A stretch of DNA of 60,669 nt. Origin: Planctomycetota bacterium (lineage in GTDB: Bacteria; Planctomycetota; UBA1135; GCA-002686595). The translations under genes and the position numbers were made by a program. Location of the stretch: the NCBI GenBank assembly GCA_009691855.1, contig SIAI01000023.1, forward strand, positions 1 to 60,669. The letters run 5' to 3'. The notes beneath the pieces were generated by a model, which saw only the letters and a program-made list of their open reading frames with translations, was not told the DNA's origin and did not search any database. Shown piece by piece: positions 40,549-48,904 of the stretch. Every line of letters starts with the position of its first letter. Position 1 is the stretch's first letter.

Positions 40549-41096
40549 GCCTCGGAGCGCGGCAGGGCAGCTGCCAGCAGGGTCTTCTTCAGGCCTTCGA
40601 GGCGCCCGGCCACGGAGGCGTCGATCATCTTGCTCTCGACGACCACGCGCAGGCCGCCGATCAGCTCGGGCACGATGCGGTTCTCGAGCACGAGCTCCTT
40701 GCCGAGGCGCGGACCGAGCGCGGCGGCGAGCTTGCCCAGCTCGGCCGCGTCGAGCGCGCGCGCGCTCTCCACGCGGCCCTCGGCCGCGCCGCGTTCCTGG
40801 AGGTCGCGACGGTGGAAGGCGGCGTCCAGGTGGCGCAGGACCTCCACGCGACGCTTGTCGAGCACCAGGTTCACGAAGTCCTGCGTCAGCGGCGCGAGCC
40901 CGCTCAGGTGCTCGCCCACGCGTTGCTTGCGCGCGGCCAGCGCCAGGCGCTCGTCGAACACGAAGGCCATGGCTCCGCCGGGCGCGAGCGCGCTCGCCAG
41001 GCGAACGACGTCGGCGCGCACTCCTGCCAGGGCGCCGCGCGCCTTGGCCAGCCCGAACAGCGCCTCGGCGTAGCGGCTGGTGACGGGATCGATCAT
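40545..41096 (-). CDS. atpH: ATP synthase F1 delta subunit
   Basis: Stator subunit linking F1 to the b subunit, 183 residues. The N-terminal helical domain (SRYAEALFGLAKARGAL), the region LTQDFVNLVLDKRRVEVL and the C-terminal VLENRIVPELIGGLRVVVESKMIDASVAGRLEGLKKTL-like strand-helix end are all present. The ATG overlaps the atpF TGA (ATGA). The stop TAG lies in the terminal CTAG of the downstream MITE-like element, so the last residues (PRSEA) may have been set by that insertion. Confidence 0.94.
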   Translation of the reverse strand: MIDPVTSRYAEALFGLAKARGALAGVRADVVRLASALAPGGAMAFVFDERLALAARKQRVGEHLSGLAPLTQDFVNLVLDKRRVEVLRHLDAAFHRRDLQERGAAEGRVESARALDAAELGKLAAALGPRLGKELVLENRIVPELIGGLRVVVESKMIDASVAGRLEGLKKTLLAAALPRSEA

Positions 41097-41647
41097 CCGC
41101 GCCCGCTCTTCTCACCGGCCACGACCTGCGCCGCGAAGCGCCGGTCGTCGTCGCCGCCGACGTTGCGTCCGAGCACCTGCGTGGCCGCGCGCAGCGACAG
41201 CTCGACGACCTCGTTGCGGATCGCGGCCACGGCCTTGTCCTGCTCGATGCGGATGGCCTTGCGCGCGCCCTCGATCATCTGGCCGGCCTCGTTCTTGGCC
41301 GCCTCGAGGATCTCCTGCCCACGCGTCTCGCCCTTGGCGCGTGCCTCGGCCACGAGCTTGGCCGCGTTGGCCTGGGCTTCGCTCAGGGTCTTCTCCAGGT
41401 CCGCGCGCGCGGCCAGCGCGTCCTTGCTCGCCTTCTCGGCCGTGGCGATGGCTTGCTCGGTCTTCGCGTCGCGCTCGACGAGCGCCTTCGTCACCGGACC
41501 CATCACAACGAGCCAGATCAGCGGCACGGAAACGAAGAAGATCAGCAGTGTCCAGACGAGGTTGCCCGCGGTGGTGAAGTCGATCGGATTGAATCCGCCC
41601 TCACTGCCGGAGGCGAACGGGAGCAATGCCAAGGAGAAAAACGACAT
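41093..41647 (-). CDS. atpF: ATP synthase Fo b subunit
   Basis: Peripheral stalk subunit, 184 residues. A single membrane helix (LVWTLLIFFVSVPLIWLVVM, about 30-49) precedes a long Ala/Glu/Lys-rich coiled coil to the C-terminus. The ATG at 41647 is chosen for a good GAGGAG site 6 bases upstream; an in-frame upstream ATG at 41701 lacks this and lies at the atpE stop. Confidence 0.93.
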   Translation of the reverse strand: MSFFSLALLPFASGSEGGFNPIDFTTAGNLVWTLLIFFVSVPLIWLVVMGPVTKALVERDAKTEQAIATAEKASKDALAARADLEKTLSEAQANAAKLVAEARAKGETRGQEILEAAKNEAGQMIEGARKAIRIEQDKAVAAIRNEVVELSLRAATQVLGRNVGGDDDRRFAAQVVAGEKSGRG

Positions 41648-41697
41648 GGGGAGCTCCTCGCGGGGCGTGCGGCACGGCTGCCGACGCCCCGAGCGAT

Positions 41698-41949
41698 TCA
41701 CTTGATGGCGATCAGGAGGGTCACGACGACGGCGAACAGCGACACGCCCTCGATGAACGCCGCCAGGATGAGCGAGCCACCGCGGATGTCGTTGGCGGCT
41801 TCGGGTTGACGCGCGATGCCCTCGTTGGCCGCCGCGCCGATCTTGCCGATGCCGAGACCGGCACCGATCGCGACGATACCGGCGCCGACGCCCGCACCGA
41901 ACTGGCCCAACGTGGAGGCGGCTTCCGCACCTTCGACGGGATTGAACAT
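41698..41949 (-). CDS. atpE: ATP synthase Fo c subunit
   Basis: Rotor-ring proteolipid, 83 residues, two membrane helices. Helix 1 has the Gly-rich VGAGIVAIGAGLGIGKIG, the loop has ARQPEA, and helix 2 carries the ion-binding Glu67 in AAFIEGVSLFAVVV. The Ser/Thr and Gln ligands that mark sodium-type rings are not seen around it (E-G-V follows), so proton use is likely. ATG start without a strong Shine-Dalgarno. Confidence 0.96.
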   Translation of the reverse strand: MFNPVEGAEAASTLGQFGAGVGAGIVAIGAGLGIGKIGAAANEGIARQPEAANDIRGGSLILAAFIEGVSLFAVVVTLLIAIK

Positions 41950-41999
41950 TGTCGTGATTGCTTTCGTTTTGGCTGTCAGGGATGCCCCGGCACCTTCCA

Positions 42000-43016
42000 C
42001 TAGTGCTCGGGGTGAATGGATGCGTTGATGAACAGGATCGAGAGCTGCGTGAAGATATAGGCCTGCACGAGCGCCACGAAGCTCTCGATGATCATGATGA
42101 AGACCGCGAAGCCTACGCCGATCGGCGCAGTGCCCCAGCCTCCGGCTGTGCCCCACAGCTGGCCCATGAAGAAGATCAGGCCCATGAAGCTGAGCACGAC
42201 CATGTGCCCGCCGCTCATGTTCGCGAACAGACGGATGGTGAGCGCCACCGGCTTGACGATGAGCCCGATCAGCTCGACGACGAACATCAGCGGCCAGAGC
42301 GCCAGCGGCACGTGCGGCACGAGGTTCTTCCAGAACGCGAGCGGCCCCTGCACGGCCATCCCGCCGAGGATCATCACCAGGAAGGTCGTCAACGCGAGCG
42401 CGGCGGTGACGAAGATGCTGGCCGTGGGCGTGGCCGAGTAGGGCACCAGCCCGACCAGGTTCATGAAGGCCACGAAGAAGAACACCGTCAGGAAGTAGGG
42501 CAGGAACTTGGCGCCGAGCTTCTTGCCCATGGTCGGGTAGACCATCTCGTCGCGGATCCACTGCGCGAAGCCGGCGAAGAGGCGCGTCAGCGGATCGCCC
42601 TTGCCCGTGCGCAGGTAGCGCGGCACGCCGGCGAAGGCGATCAGCGTCAGCACCACCGCCAGCACCTGGAAGATCTGCAGGTTGAAGAGCGCGGTCTTCG
42701 GCTCGTCCGAGCTCGTCTCGCCGCGGTAATCGAACGGCGCCAGCGCTTTGAAGAACAGCGGCAGCTCGAACAGCGCCTTCTGCGGCGCGTGAGCGGCCTT
42801 GGCGCCGTGCTCGGCGTCCTGCCCGTGCTCGGCAGCGCTGGCGTGCTCGCCCGGCTCGACCAGCACGGAGGGCACGAGGTGCATGTACAGCGTGGTGAAC
42901 ACGTTGTCGCCCTCGTGGTGCGCGCTGTAACGGTTAGAGGTCCAGCAGGCGGCCACCACCAGCGCGAGCATCAGCAGGCCGCGCAGCGACAGGACGAAGG
43001 AGAAGAAGCGCTGCAT
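42000..43016 (-). CDS. atpB: ATP synthase Fo a subunit, with His/Glu-rich insert
   Basis: Proton-channel subunit, 338 residues, longer than the usual 230-280. The essential Arg is in LTIRLFANMSGGHMV, with the later helix SFVALVQAYIFTQL. Between the first helix and the conserved body is a polar insert (about residues 50-85) rich in His, Glu and Ala (EHASAAEHGQDAEHGAKAAH), then LFELPLFFKAL. The ATG overlaps the stop of the upstream AtpI-like gene by one base (TGATG). Confidence 0.95.
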   Translation of the reverse strand: MQRFFSFVLSLRGLLMLALVVAACWTSNRYSAHHEGDNVFTTLYMHLVPSVLVEPGEHASAAEHGQDAEHGAKAAHAPQKALFELPLFFKALAPFDYRGETSSDEPKTALFNLQIFQVLAVVLTLIAFAGVPRYLRTGKGDPLTRLFAGFAQWIRDEMVYPTMGKKLGAKFLPYFLTVFFFVAFMNLVGLVPYSATPTASIFVTAALALTTFLVMILGGMAVQGPLAFWKNLVPHVPLALWPLMFVVELIGLIVKPVALTIRLFANMSGGHMVVLSFMGLIFFMGQLWGTAGGWGTAPIGVGFAVFIMIIESFVALVQAYIFTQLSILFINASIHPEH

Positions 43017-43411
43017 CAGGCCTGGGTCGCCGAGGTGGCTGTCGCGCTCTTGCGCCGCTCGTGCAGCGCGGACCAGATCCCGATGGGCAACACCAGCGCC
43101 ACCGTCGCGGCAAAGGCCACCAGGAAGCTCTTGTAGTCGGCGCGCTCGGCCGCCGCGGGGATGAACCGGAAGGCGAGCCCGCCCAGGACCATCGCGCCGA
43201 GCTTCACCAGGAAGCCGAGGGTCAGCGCCGCCATGGCCTTGGCCGGCCGCGTGCGCGCCACGTGGCGCACGTGCAGCGTGGACAGCCCCGCCAACCCCGC
43301 GCCGAGCGTGTAGCCCAGCAGCACGCCGCCGCCCAGCGCGCCGCCCAGGCGGGAGGCGAGCACGAGCGCCGCGACGAGTGCGACGAGCACGATCAGAACC
43401 AGGCGGCTCAC
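43016..43411 (-). CDS. ATP synthase I-like small membrane protein
   Basis: A 131-residue protein with four predicted helices: LVLIVLVALVAALVLASRLG, a Gly-rich LGGGVLLGYTLGAGLAGLS, LTLGFLVKLGAMVLGGLAF, and VAFAATVALVLPIGIWSAL. This is the size, layout and position of AtpI/AtpR-type assembly factors for the c-ring or magnesium import. GTG start within a GTGA overlap with the AtpZ-like gene. Identification rests on context and helix pattern. Confidence 0.72.
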   Translation of the reverse strand: MSRLVLIVLVALVAALVLASRLGGALGGGVLLGYTLGAGLAGLSTLHVRHVARTRPAKAMAALTLGFLVKLGAMVLGGLAFRFIPAAAERADYKSFLVAFAATVALVLPIGIWSALHERRKSATATSATQA

Positions 43412-43674
43412 GGTGTGTCGGAAGGAGGCATGGGGTGCTTCCCCGCGCCGGGTTTCTTCGGCGAGGAAGGCAGCTTCTTGACCATCGAGTAGAGACCCAG
43501 GCCGAACCCGAGGAACACGCCGAACAGCAGGGCCAAGGGACTCGTACCGGTGCGCCCGTCCAGCCAGCGGCCGGCGAAGGCGAACACGACCACCGTGGCC
43601 GCGAACTGCAACCCGAGCCCGGAGTAGCGGTAGAGGTCGCCAGTGGCGCCTGCGCGCTTCGGTTCCGGGCTCAT
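43408..43674 (-). CDS. AtpZ/AtpI family protein
   Basis: An 88-residue protein with two helices: YRYSGLGLQFAATVVVFAFAGRWLDGRTG and LALLFGVFLGFGLGLYSMVK form the typical AtpZ pattern (G-x-x-x-Q-F near the first helix, GxWLD loop). It opens the operon ahead of the AtpI-like gene, as in many bacteria. AtpZ partners with AtpI in ion transport or c-ring assembly. The ATG at 43674 is the first plausible start; upstream in-frame sequence is non-conserved. Confidence 0.82.
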   Translation of the reverse strand: MSPEPKRAGATGDLYRYSGLGLQFAATVVVFAFAGRWLDGRTGTSPLALLFGVFLGFGLGLYSMVKKLPSSPKKPGAGKHPMPPSDTP

Positions 43675-43827
43675 GCTGAGCCGTGGGGGTGGACCGTTGC
43701 ATCCATGCGAGTCCCCGGGCCTCCACCAGGGAGAGCCACGGGACAGCTTTGTCTCATGAGAAAGAGCGCCGAGCCCGGGCGCCCATCGGACGCGCCGACG
43801 GACGCCGTTTCGGCGTTTGGGGCGAAC

Positions 43828-43857
43828 AGTGTGCGGGGCGCGCTCCCCCCGCGTCAA
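43828..43857 (-). promoter_or_regulatory. promoter of the ATP synthase operon
   Basis: Read on the minus strand, TTGACG (43857-43852) and CACACT (43833-43828) are 18 bases apart. This is the best -35 in the window and would give a leader of about 150 bases to the AtpZ-like ATG. The remaining leader (43675-43820) shows no gene. Confidence 0.55.
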
Positions 43858-43894
43858 CGCCCGAGCGGCGCTTTCCCCACCGCCGCGGCGCGGC

Positions 43895-43900
43895 TAGACT
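43895..43900 (+). promoter_or_regulatory. -10 element of ndk
   Basis: TAGACT lies 35 bases before the ndk TTG start. TTTCCC (43872-43877), 17 bases upstream, is a weak -35 candidate. Confidence 0.45.
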
Positions 43901-43935
43901 CCGCGCCCCAAAAAGCGCCGAATCCGGAGAATCCC

Positions 43936-44400
43936 TTGGAACGAACCCTCGTCCTGTTGAAGCCCGATGCCGTCCAGCGCGGTCTGATCGGAACCATCGT
44001 GGCCCGCTTCGAGCACAAGGGCCTGAAGATCGTCGGCCTGAAGCTGCGCCAGTTCCCCGTCGCCACGGTGCAGAAGCACTACGAGGCCCACAAGGAGCGC
44101 CCCTTCTACAAGGCGCTGGTCGAGTTCATGACCTCGGGCCCGGTGGTGGCCCTGGTCCTGGAGGGCAAGAACGCGATCGAGGTCACGCGCAAGCTGATGG
44201 GCAAGACGAACGCCGCCGAGGCCGAGCCGGGCACGATCCGCGGCGACCTCGCGCTGTCGCGCTCGAACAACCTCGTGCACGGCTCCGACAGCGCCGCGGC
44301 GGCCAAGCAGGAGCTGGCCCTGTTCTTCCCCGAGGCGAGCGAGGTCTGCGAGTGGAACGCGCCCGAGTTCCCCTGGGTCTACAGCCCGGAAGAGCGCTGA
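43936..44400 (+). CDS. ndk: nucleoside diphosphate kinase
   Basis: Exchanges the gamma phosphate among nucleoside di- and triphosphates. The 154 residues match the family. The start is TTG, with GGAGA 5 bases upstream and ERTLVLLKPDAVQRGLIG directly after. The catalytic His is in NNLVHGSDS. RPFYKALVEFMTSGPVVALVLEG and GTIRGDLAL are also conserved. It is 13 bases upstream of rqcH. Confidence 0.96.
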   Translation: MERTLVLLKPDAVQRGLIGTIVARFEHKGLKIVGLKLRQFPVATVQKHYEAHKERPFYKALVEFMTSGPVVALVLEGKNAIEVTRKLMGKTNAAEAEPGTIRGDLALSRSNNLVHGSDSAAAAKQELALFFPEASEVCEWNAPEFPWVYSPEER

Positions 44401-44413
44401 GACCCGTTCCGTC

Positions 44414-45928
44414 GTGGGGCTCTCCGCGCGCCAGGTAGGAGAGCTCGTCGCGGAGCTCGCGGCGCTGATCGTCGGCACCGAGCTGCGCGGCGTGCAGGCG
44501 CTGCCGCCGCGCGACCTCTTGCTGGTGTTCACGCTGGCCGCGGACGAGATCCTGCGCGTGCGCCTCTCGGCCGACGCCGAGAGCGGCCGGCTGCACCTGC
44601 AGAGCGGGCACGTGAAGCGCCACGAGGGCCCGGCCGATCCCTTCTTCGCGCGGCTCGAAACGGCCCTGAGCGGCGCCGCGCTGCAGACCCTGGAGCAGGT
44701 GCAAGGCGATCGCGTGGTGCGCTTCGTCTTCCGCCGCGACGGCGCGCCGGCGGGAGCCCTGCTGGCCGAACTCACGGGTCGGCACGGGAATCTGGTGCGC
44801 CTGGACGGCGGCGGCCGCATCCAGGACGTGCTCGTGCCGCCCGCGGCCGAGAGTCCAGCGGCCGCGCGCCTGAAGCTTGGCGCGCCGTACGCCCTCCCGC
44901 CGGGCAAGCGCGCCGCGGGCGCAGCCGAGCCCTCGGTGGTCGAAGCCTTCGCGGCCGGCGCGGACGGCGGACGACTGGCGCGCCTCGCGCCGCTCTCGGC
45001 GCGCGTCGAGAACGCGCTGGGCGGCGTGTCCGACGAGCGCTTCGAGTCCGAACAACGCCGCGAACTCGTGCGCCGCCTGGAGCAGAAGCGCGCCGGCGCG
45101 GGGAACCGCCTCGCGGGCCTGACGCAACGCGCGGCCGCGGGCGCCGAGGCCGAGCGCGTGCGCATGGACGGCGAGCTGCTGCTCGCGCACCTCACCGCGA
45201 TCCCGCGTGGGGCGAGTTCGATCGAGCTCGCCGACGCATACCTGAGCGACTCGCCGCCGCGGCGCATCGCCCTCGATCCGGGCCTGAGCGCGCGGCGCAA
45301 CGCGGAGAAGCTCTTCGCGCGCTACAAGAAGCTCGTGCGTACGCTCGAGCACCTGCCGGCGGAGCTGGAGCAAGCGCGCGCCGCCCAGGACCTCGTCGCG
45401 CGCCTCGTCGAGCGCGCCGCTCTCGAGGATCCCTCCGCGCTCGAGGCCGAGGCCGTGGCCGCCGGCGTCCTGAGCGCGCCGCAGGTCGCCGAACCCAAGC
45501 ACCGCAAGCCCGCGCCGCGGCTCCCCTACCTCTCCTTCCGCGCGCTGCACGGCAGCGAGATCCGCGTGGGCCGCAACGCGCGCGACAACGACCAGCTCAC
45601 CTTCCGCGAGTCGAACGGCAACGACCTGTGGCTGCACACCGCCGATTCGCCGGGCAGCCACGTGGTGCTGCGCGTGGCCAGGGCTGGCGAGCCCGACGAA
45701 GAGGAGGTGCTCGACGCCGCGCACCTGGCGCTGCACTTCTCGCCCCTGCGCGGCGCCACCAAGGCCTCGATCCACGTCGCCCGGCGCAAGGAGGTCCACA
45801 AGCCGCGCAAGGCGCCGGCGGGCCTGGTGACGCTCTCGGGCGGCAAGACCCTGCACCTGCGGCTCGAGGCGGCGCGCCTGGAGCGCCTGCTGCGCGGGCG
45901 GGGACGCGCGGACGAACCCGGCGCGTAG
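44414..45928 (+). CDS. rqcH: NFACT/RqcH ribosome quality-control protein
   Basis: Binds stalled 50S-peptidyl-tRNA complexes and recruits tRNA-Ala to tail the nascent chain for degradation. The 504 residues are slightly short for the family (about 550-580). The NFACT-N domain includes the Asp-Arg pair at 99-100 (QVQGDRVVRF), which is required for tailing in B. subtilis. A coiled coil covers about 295-340. The NFACT-R domain is clear: GSEIRVGRNARDNDQLTFR and GNDLWLHTADSPGSHVVLR, then KASIHVARRKEVHKPRKAP. GTG start. Likely co-transcribed with ndk. Confidence 0.92.
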   Translation: MGLSARQVGELVAELAALIVGTELRGVQALPPRDLLLVFTLAADEILRVRLSADAESGRLHLQSGHVKRHEGPADPFFARLETALSGAALQTLEQVQGDRVVRFVFRRDGAPAGALLAELTGRHGNLVRLDGGGRIQDVLVPPAAESPAAARLKLGAPYALPPGKRAAGAAEPSVVEAFAAGADGGRLARLAPLSARVENALGGVSDERFESEQRRELVRRLEQKRAGAGNRLAGLTQRAAAGAEAERVRMDGELLLAHLTAIPRGASSIELADAYLSDSPPRRIALDPGLSARRNAEKLFARYKKLVRTLEHLPAELEQARAAQDLVARLVERAALEDPSALEAEAVAAGVLSAPQVAEPKHRKPAPRLPYLSFRALHGSEIRVGRNARDNDQLTFRESNGNDLWLHTADSPGSHVVLRVARAGEPDEEEVLDAAHLALHFSPLRGATKASIHVARRKEVHKPRKAPAGLVTLSGGKTLHLRLEAARLERLLRGRGRADEPGA

Positions 45929-45947
45929 CCGGCCCGGCACGAGCGGG

Positions 45948-45953
45948 TAGGAT
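45948..45953 (+). promoter_or_regulatory. possible -10 element of the TPR lipoprotein gene
   Basis: TAGGAT lies 34 bases upstream of the ATG at 45988, soon after the rqcH stop. No -35 is clear. Confidence 0.35.
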
Positions 45954-45987
45954 GCTGGCTTTCGTACCCCGTTCTCGGACTTCCGCC

Positions 45988-46995
45988 ATGGCCCAGCTCG
46001 ATCTCCGTCCGGCGCTCCTGTGCCTCGCCCTCGCCAGCTTCGGCTGCAAGCACACCTACGAGCAGCACGTCGAACCCACCGACGAACAGAAGCTCGAGCT
46101 CTACACCACCACCGCCACCTATCTGTACGAGGACGGCGAGCTCGAGCGCGCCCAGGAGCAGGCGGTGAAGGCGCTCGAGGTCGATCCCGAGAACCACGTC
46201 ATGCGCCGCATGATCGGCTGGATCCGCCTGCGCAGGAACGGCAACGAAGACTTGATCCTGGCCGAGCGCTTCTTCCGTGACCTGATCAAGGACGGCGACG
46301 AGAACGACAACACCCTGCTCGGCTTGGCGCTGGCCTGCGAGCGCCTGGGCAAGGCCTACGACGACGTGGCGCGCGCGCTGGAGAGCGAGAAGCGCGAGCC
46401 CACGAAGGGCAAGACGCGCGCGGGCGAGATGCGCGAGCTCGACCAGAAGGCACGGCGCTACTGGGACGAGTCGATCGCCACCTGCAACAAGATCCTGGCC
46501 GGCGGCGAGGGCAACACCAACGCGATGAACACGCTGCAGCGCGTGTACGCGCTGTCGGGGAACTACGCCGAGAGCCTGGCCTGGTCGGCGCGCATCCTGG
46601 AGCGCACCACCGAAGAGCTGGCTTCCTGGCGCCGCATGCTGGAGGAGAAGAGCCTGACCGACAGCGAGGAAACAGTGTTCCGCAAGAACGAGCACGCCTC
46701 GCTGGCGCTCGAGACCGACACGCACGTCTTCGCCGCCACGCTGCTGTTCCGCCTGCAGCGCTACGACGAGGCCCTGGTGCACCTCGACGCGGTGGTGGCC
46801 AGCACGCCCGAGCTGGCTCAGGCCTACAGCATCCGCGGCCAGCTGCGCGCGCGCGTGGGCCAGTACGAGGCCGCGATCCAGGACCTCGATCGCTATCTGG
46901 CCCTGTCCGACGCGCCCTACGAGAACGCGGACGTGCAGAAGGCCTTCGAGCTACGCGCGGAAGCGCAGAAGCACGTCGGCCTCGAAGCGCGCTGA
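45988..46995 (+). CDS. TPR-repeat lipoprotein
   Basis: A 335-residue lipoprotein. The signal LLCLALASFGC places the lipidated Cys near residue 20. Tetratricopeptide-like repeats follow: YLYEDGELERAQEQAVKALEVDPEN (first clear repeat), another around RRYWDESIATCNKILAGGEG, and C-terminal repeats RYDEALVHLDAVVASTPELA and GQYEAAIQDLDRYLALSD. Probable scaffold at the outer membrane or periplasm; no partner is known. The ATG at 45988 is preferred to one at 45952, which lies in the proposed -10. It converges with the PDZ gene. Confidence 0.8.
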   Translation: MAQLDLRPALLCLALASFGCKHTYEQHVEPTDEQKLELYTTTATYLYEDGELERAQEQAVKALEVDPENHVMRRMIGWIRLRRNGNEDLILAERFFRDLIKDGDENDNTLLGLALACERLGKAYDDVARALESEKREPTKGKTRAGEMRELDQKARRYWDESIATCNKILAGGEGNTNAMNTLQRVYALSGNYAESLAWSARILERTTEELASWRRMLEEKSLTDSEETVFRKNEHASLALETDTHVFAATLLFRLQRYDEALVHLDAVVASTPELAQAYSIRGQLRARVGQYEAAIQDLDRYLALSDAPYENADVQKAFELRAEAQKHVGLEAR

Positions 46996-47014
46996 GGGCG
47001 AGTCCCTCGCACCT

Positions 47015-48109
47015 TCACTTGTCCTGCGGACGCCAGGTCTTCTCTTGGCGCTGGCCGAGTTCGTCGATCCACACCAGCGTGAGCGGGTCCTCGCTCTTGC
47101 GCGCGCGCATCGCCTGTTCGATGTCGCTCGGATCGCGCAACGGACGCCCGTCCAGCTCGACCAGCACGTCGCCCGTGCCGACGCCGAGCAGATGGGCGTA
47201 GGTGCCGGGTGAAGTCTGTTGCACGACCAGACCCAGGCCCTCCGCGAGACCGAGCTCGCGCGCGGTCTCGGCGCCCAGCTCGAACACGACCACGCCCAGG
47301 CGGTTGGTGAGCACGGGTCGGCTGCGGCCCTGGGGCTGGAGCGCCAGGGCGCCGTCGCGACCGGGCAGCCCCTCGCGCGGCCGACCGAGGTCGAAGCGCA
47401 GGTCGAGGGGCGAGCGCGGAGCGGCGCGGATGCGCAGCCCGTCGAGCTGTTCGGCGAGCTGCGGGTTGCGCGCCAGGATGTCGTCCAGGCTCAGGCCTTC
47501 GTAGTGTGTCGTCTGCTCGTGGCCGTCGATCGTCTCGGTGACGTCCACGCGCGCGCCGCTCTCGCTCTGCTCGACGTGCACGTTGCGGCTCGAGGCGTGC
47601 GGAGCGCGGTTCCCCGACGGCGGCGGTCCTTGCGGCCGGAGCAGGCCCATGCCGTCCTGGGACATGAACTCCTGCATCATCTGCTGCATGCGCTCCGCCA
47701 TGCCCAGCGAATCCGGGCCGGAGAGCAGGCCCTGCAGCGGAAAGCGCGCGCGGCCGAGCTCACGCAGGGCCAGACGTGCCGTCCAGGCCAGTTCGCCGGC
47801 CTGCGGGTCGCGCGCGAGCTCTTCGAGGAAGGCGCGCGCCGCAGGATCGAGCTGGGCGCGCTTGAGCAGCACGTCCAGGTTGCGCTCGCGCTGCTCCAGA
47901 TCCGGGGTGCCAAGACGTTCGCGCCACTCGGCGCGCTCGAAGGGGCGAGCGAAGCGCGTGTCGAGCTCGCGCGGCGCGCGCTCCTCTTGGCCGGGGGCGA
48001 TGCGCTGCAGGCCACCGCTAGGCGGCACGGCAGGTTGCTGCGCAACCGCGAGCGCTGCCAGACAACCGAGCACGACGAACGCGCGCAGCGGAAACGGGAT
48101 CGGCTTCAT
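47015..48109 (-). CDS. exported PDZ-domain protein
   Basis: A 364-residue secreted protein. The signal peptide FPLRAFVVLGCLAALAVAQQ is cleaved near residue 23. Residues 60-140 are helical. A central Met-rich stretch (MAERMQQMMQEFMSQDGM) is unusual. The C-terminal PDZ domain (about 270-355) has LGLAEGLGLVVQQTSPGTYA and GTGDVLVELDGRPLRDPSDI. No protease domain is present. The ATG has a good GAGGAG site. The 95-base gap to the anti-sigma gene contains hairpins (ACCGC-CGTACT-GCGGT). Being downstream of the sigma pair, it may be a regulon member. Confidence 0.75.
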   Translation of the reverse strand: MKPIPFPLRAFVVLGCLAALAVAQQPAVPPSGGLQRIAPGQEERAPRELDTRFARPFERAEWRERLGTPDLEQRERNLDVLLKRAQLDPAARAFLEELARDPQAGELAWTARLALRELGRARFPLQGLLSGPDSLGMAERMQQMMQEFMSQDGMGLLRPQGPPPSGNRAPHASSRNVHVEQSESGARVDVTETIDGHEQTTHYEGLSLDDILARNPQLAEQLDGLRIRAAPRSPLDLRFDLGRPREGLPGRDGALALQPQGRSRPVLTNRLGVVVFELGAETARELGLAEGLGLVVQQTSPGTYAHLLGVGTGDVLVELDGRPLRDPSDIEQAMRARKSEDPLTLVWIDELGQRQEKTWRPQDK

Positions 48110-48204
48110 GGGTTTCTCCTCGGCCCTTGTACCGCCGTACTGCGGTCGTACCGCGGTTCTTGTGCTGGGCCCCCGCGGGGCCGACCTCGCGGCGAACTCA
48201 GCGG

Positions 48205-48831
48205 CTACTTCAGCCGGGGGTCGAGCGCGACCGCGGAGATGCCGCCCTCGACCGACTGACTCGTGCGCTGCGAGCGCGCCCGATAGGGCATCAGGACGAT
48301 TGGATCCCGCGTGGGCGGAACGTTCTGCAGCGTCCCGTTGCGCGGGCTGGACAGCGGCTGGAAGGCGACCCCCTGCGTGGCCCCGAAGCCCGGGGCCACC
48401 TCGGGACGGGGCAGAGCCTTGTTCGACGGCCAGGCGAAGAAACCGCCCAGCTGCACGACCACGAGGATCGCCGCAGCCGCCGCCATGGGCGTCAGGAGCA
48501 GGCCCCAGCGCACCCGATTCGAACGCGCGCGCTGCGCGTTCTGAGCTAGAGGATGCGCCAACTCGCGCTTGCCAGGCTCGCGGATCAGGCCCTCGGCGCG
48601 CAGGGTGGAGCGGATCCCGCTCCACAGCTCGGGACGTGACGGGTCGACTTCGCGGAAGGCCGCCACGAGCGCGCGCCGGGCGCGGGAGGCCTCTCCCGCT
48701 CGCCGCGCGCACTCGGCGCACAGGTCGAGGTGGCCGCGCACGGCCTCCAGCACCTCGACGTCGAGGTCGCCACCCACGAACAGGGGCAGCTTTTCGGTCA
48801 CCTCGGCACAGCTCATTCGGTGGGTGTTCAT
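48205..48831 (-). CDS. anti-sigma factor with zinc-finger domain
   Basis: A 208-residue single-pass membrane protein that likely holds the adjacent ECF sigma factor inactive. The N-terminal cytosolic zinc finger is His34-x3-Cys38-x2-Cys41 in GHLDLCAECARR, the ZAS pattern, with an extra Cys8. A membrane helix (LLLTPMAAAAAILVVVQLGG, about 125-144) precedes a short outer domain ending AVALDPRLK. It begins 73 bases after the sigma gene, with a hairpin between them. Confidence 0.85.
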   Translation of the reverse strand: MNTHRMSCAEVTEKLPLFVGGDLDVEVLEAVRGHLDLCAECARRAGEASRARRALVAAFREVDPSRPELWSGIRSTLRAEGLIREPGKRELAHPLAQNAQRARSNRVRWGLLLTPMAAAAAILVVVQLGGFFAWPSNKALPRPEVAPGFGATQGVAFQPLSSPRNGTLQNVPPTRDPIVLMPYRARSQRTSQSVEGGISAVALDPRLK

Positions 48832-48847
48832 CGGGGTGGTCCGCTTG

Positions 48848-48882
48848 GGGCATGCCCGGTTGGTTCCCGGTCGGGCATGCCC
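48848..48882. repeat. inverted repeat between sigma and anti-sigma genes
   Basis: GGGCATGCCCG (48848-48858) and CGGGCATGCCC (48872-48882) form a perfect 11-bp stem around a 13-base loop. Each arm is itself centred on GCATGC. The loop reads GGAACC on the minus strand, which resembles the -35 of ECF promoters. It could be an operator, an attenuator, or just an RNA hairpin that lowers anti-sigma translation. Confidence 0.6.
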
Positions 48883-48904
48883 TGCGGTTCGTCTTCGAGT
48901 CGGT

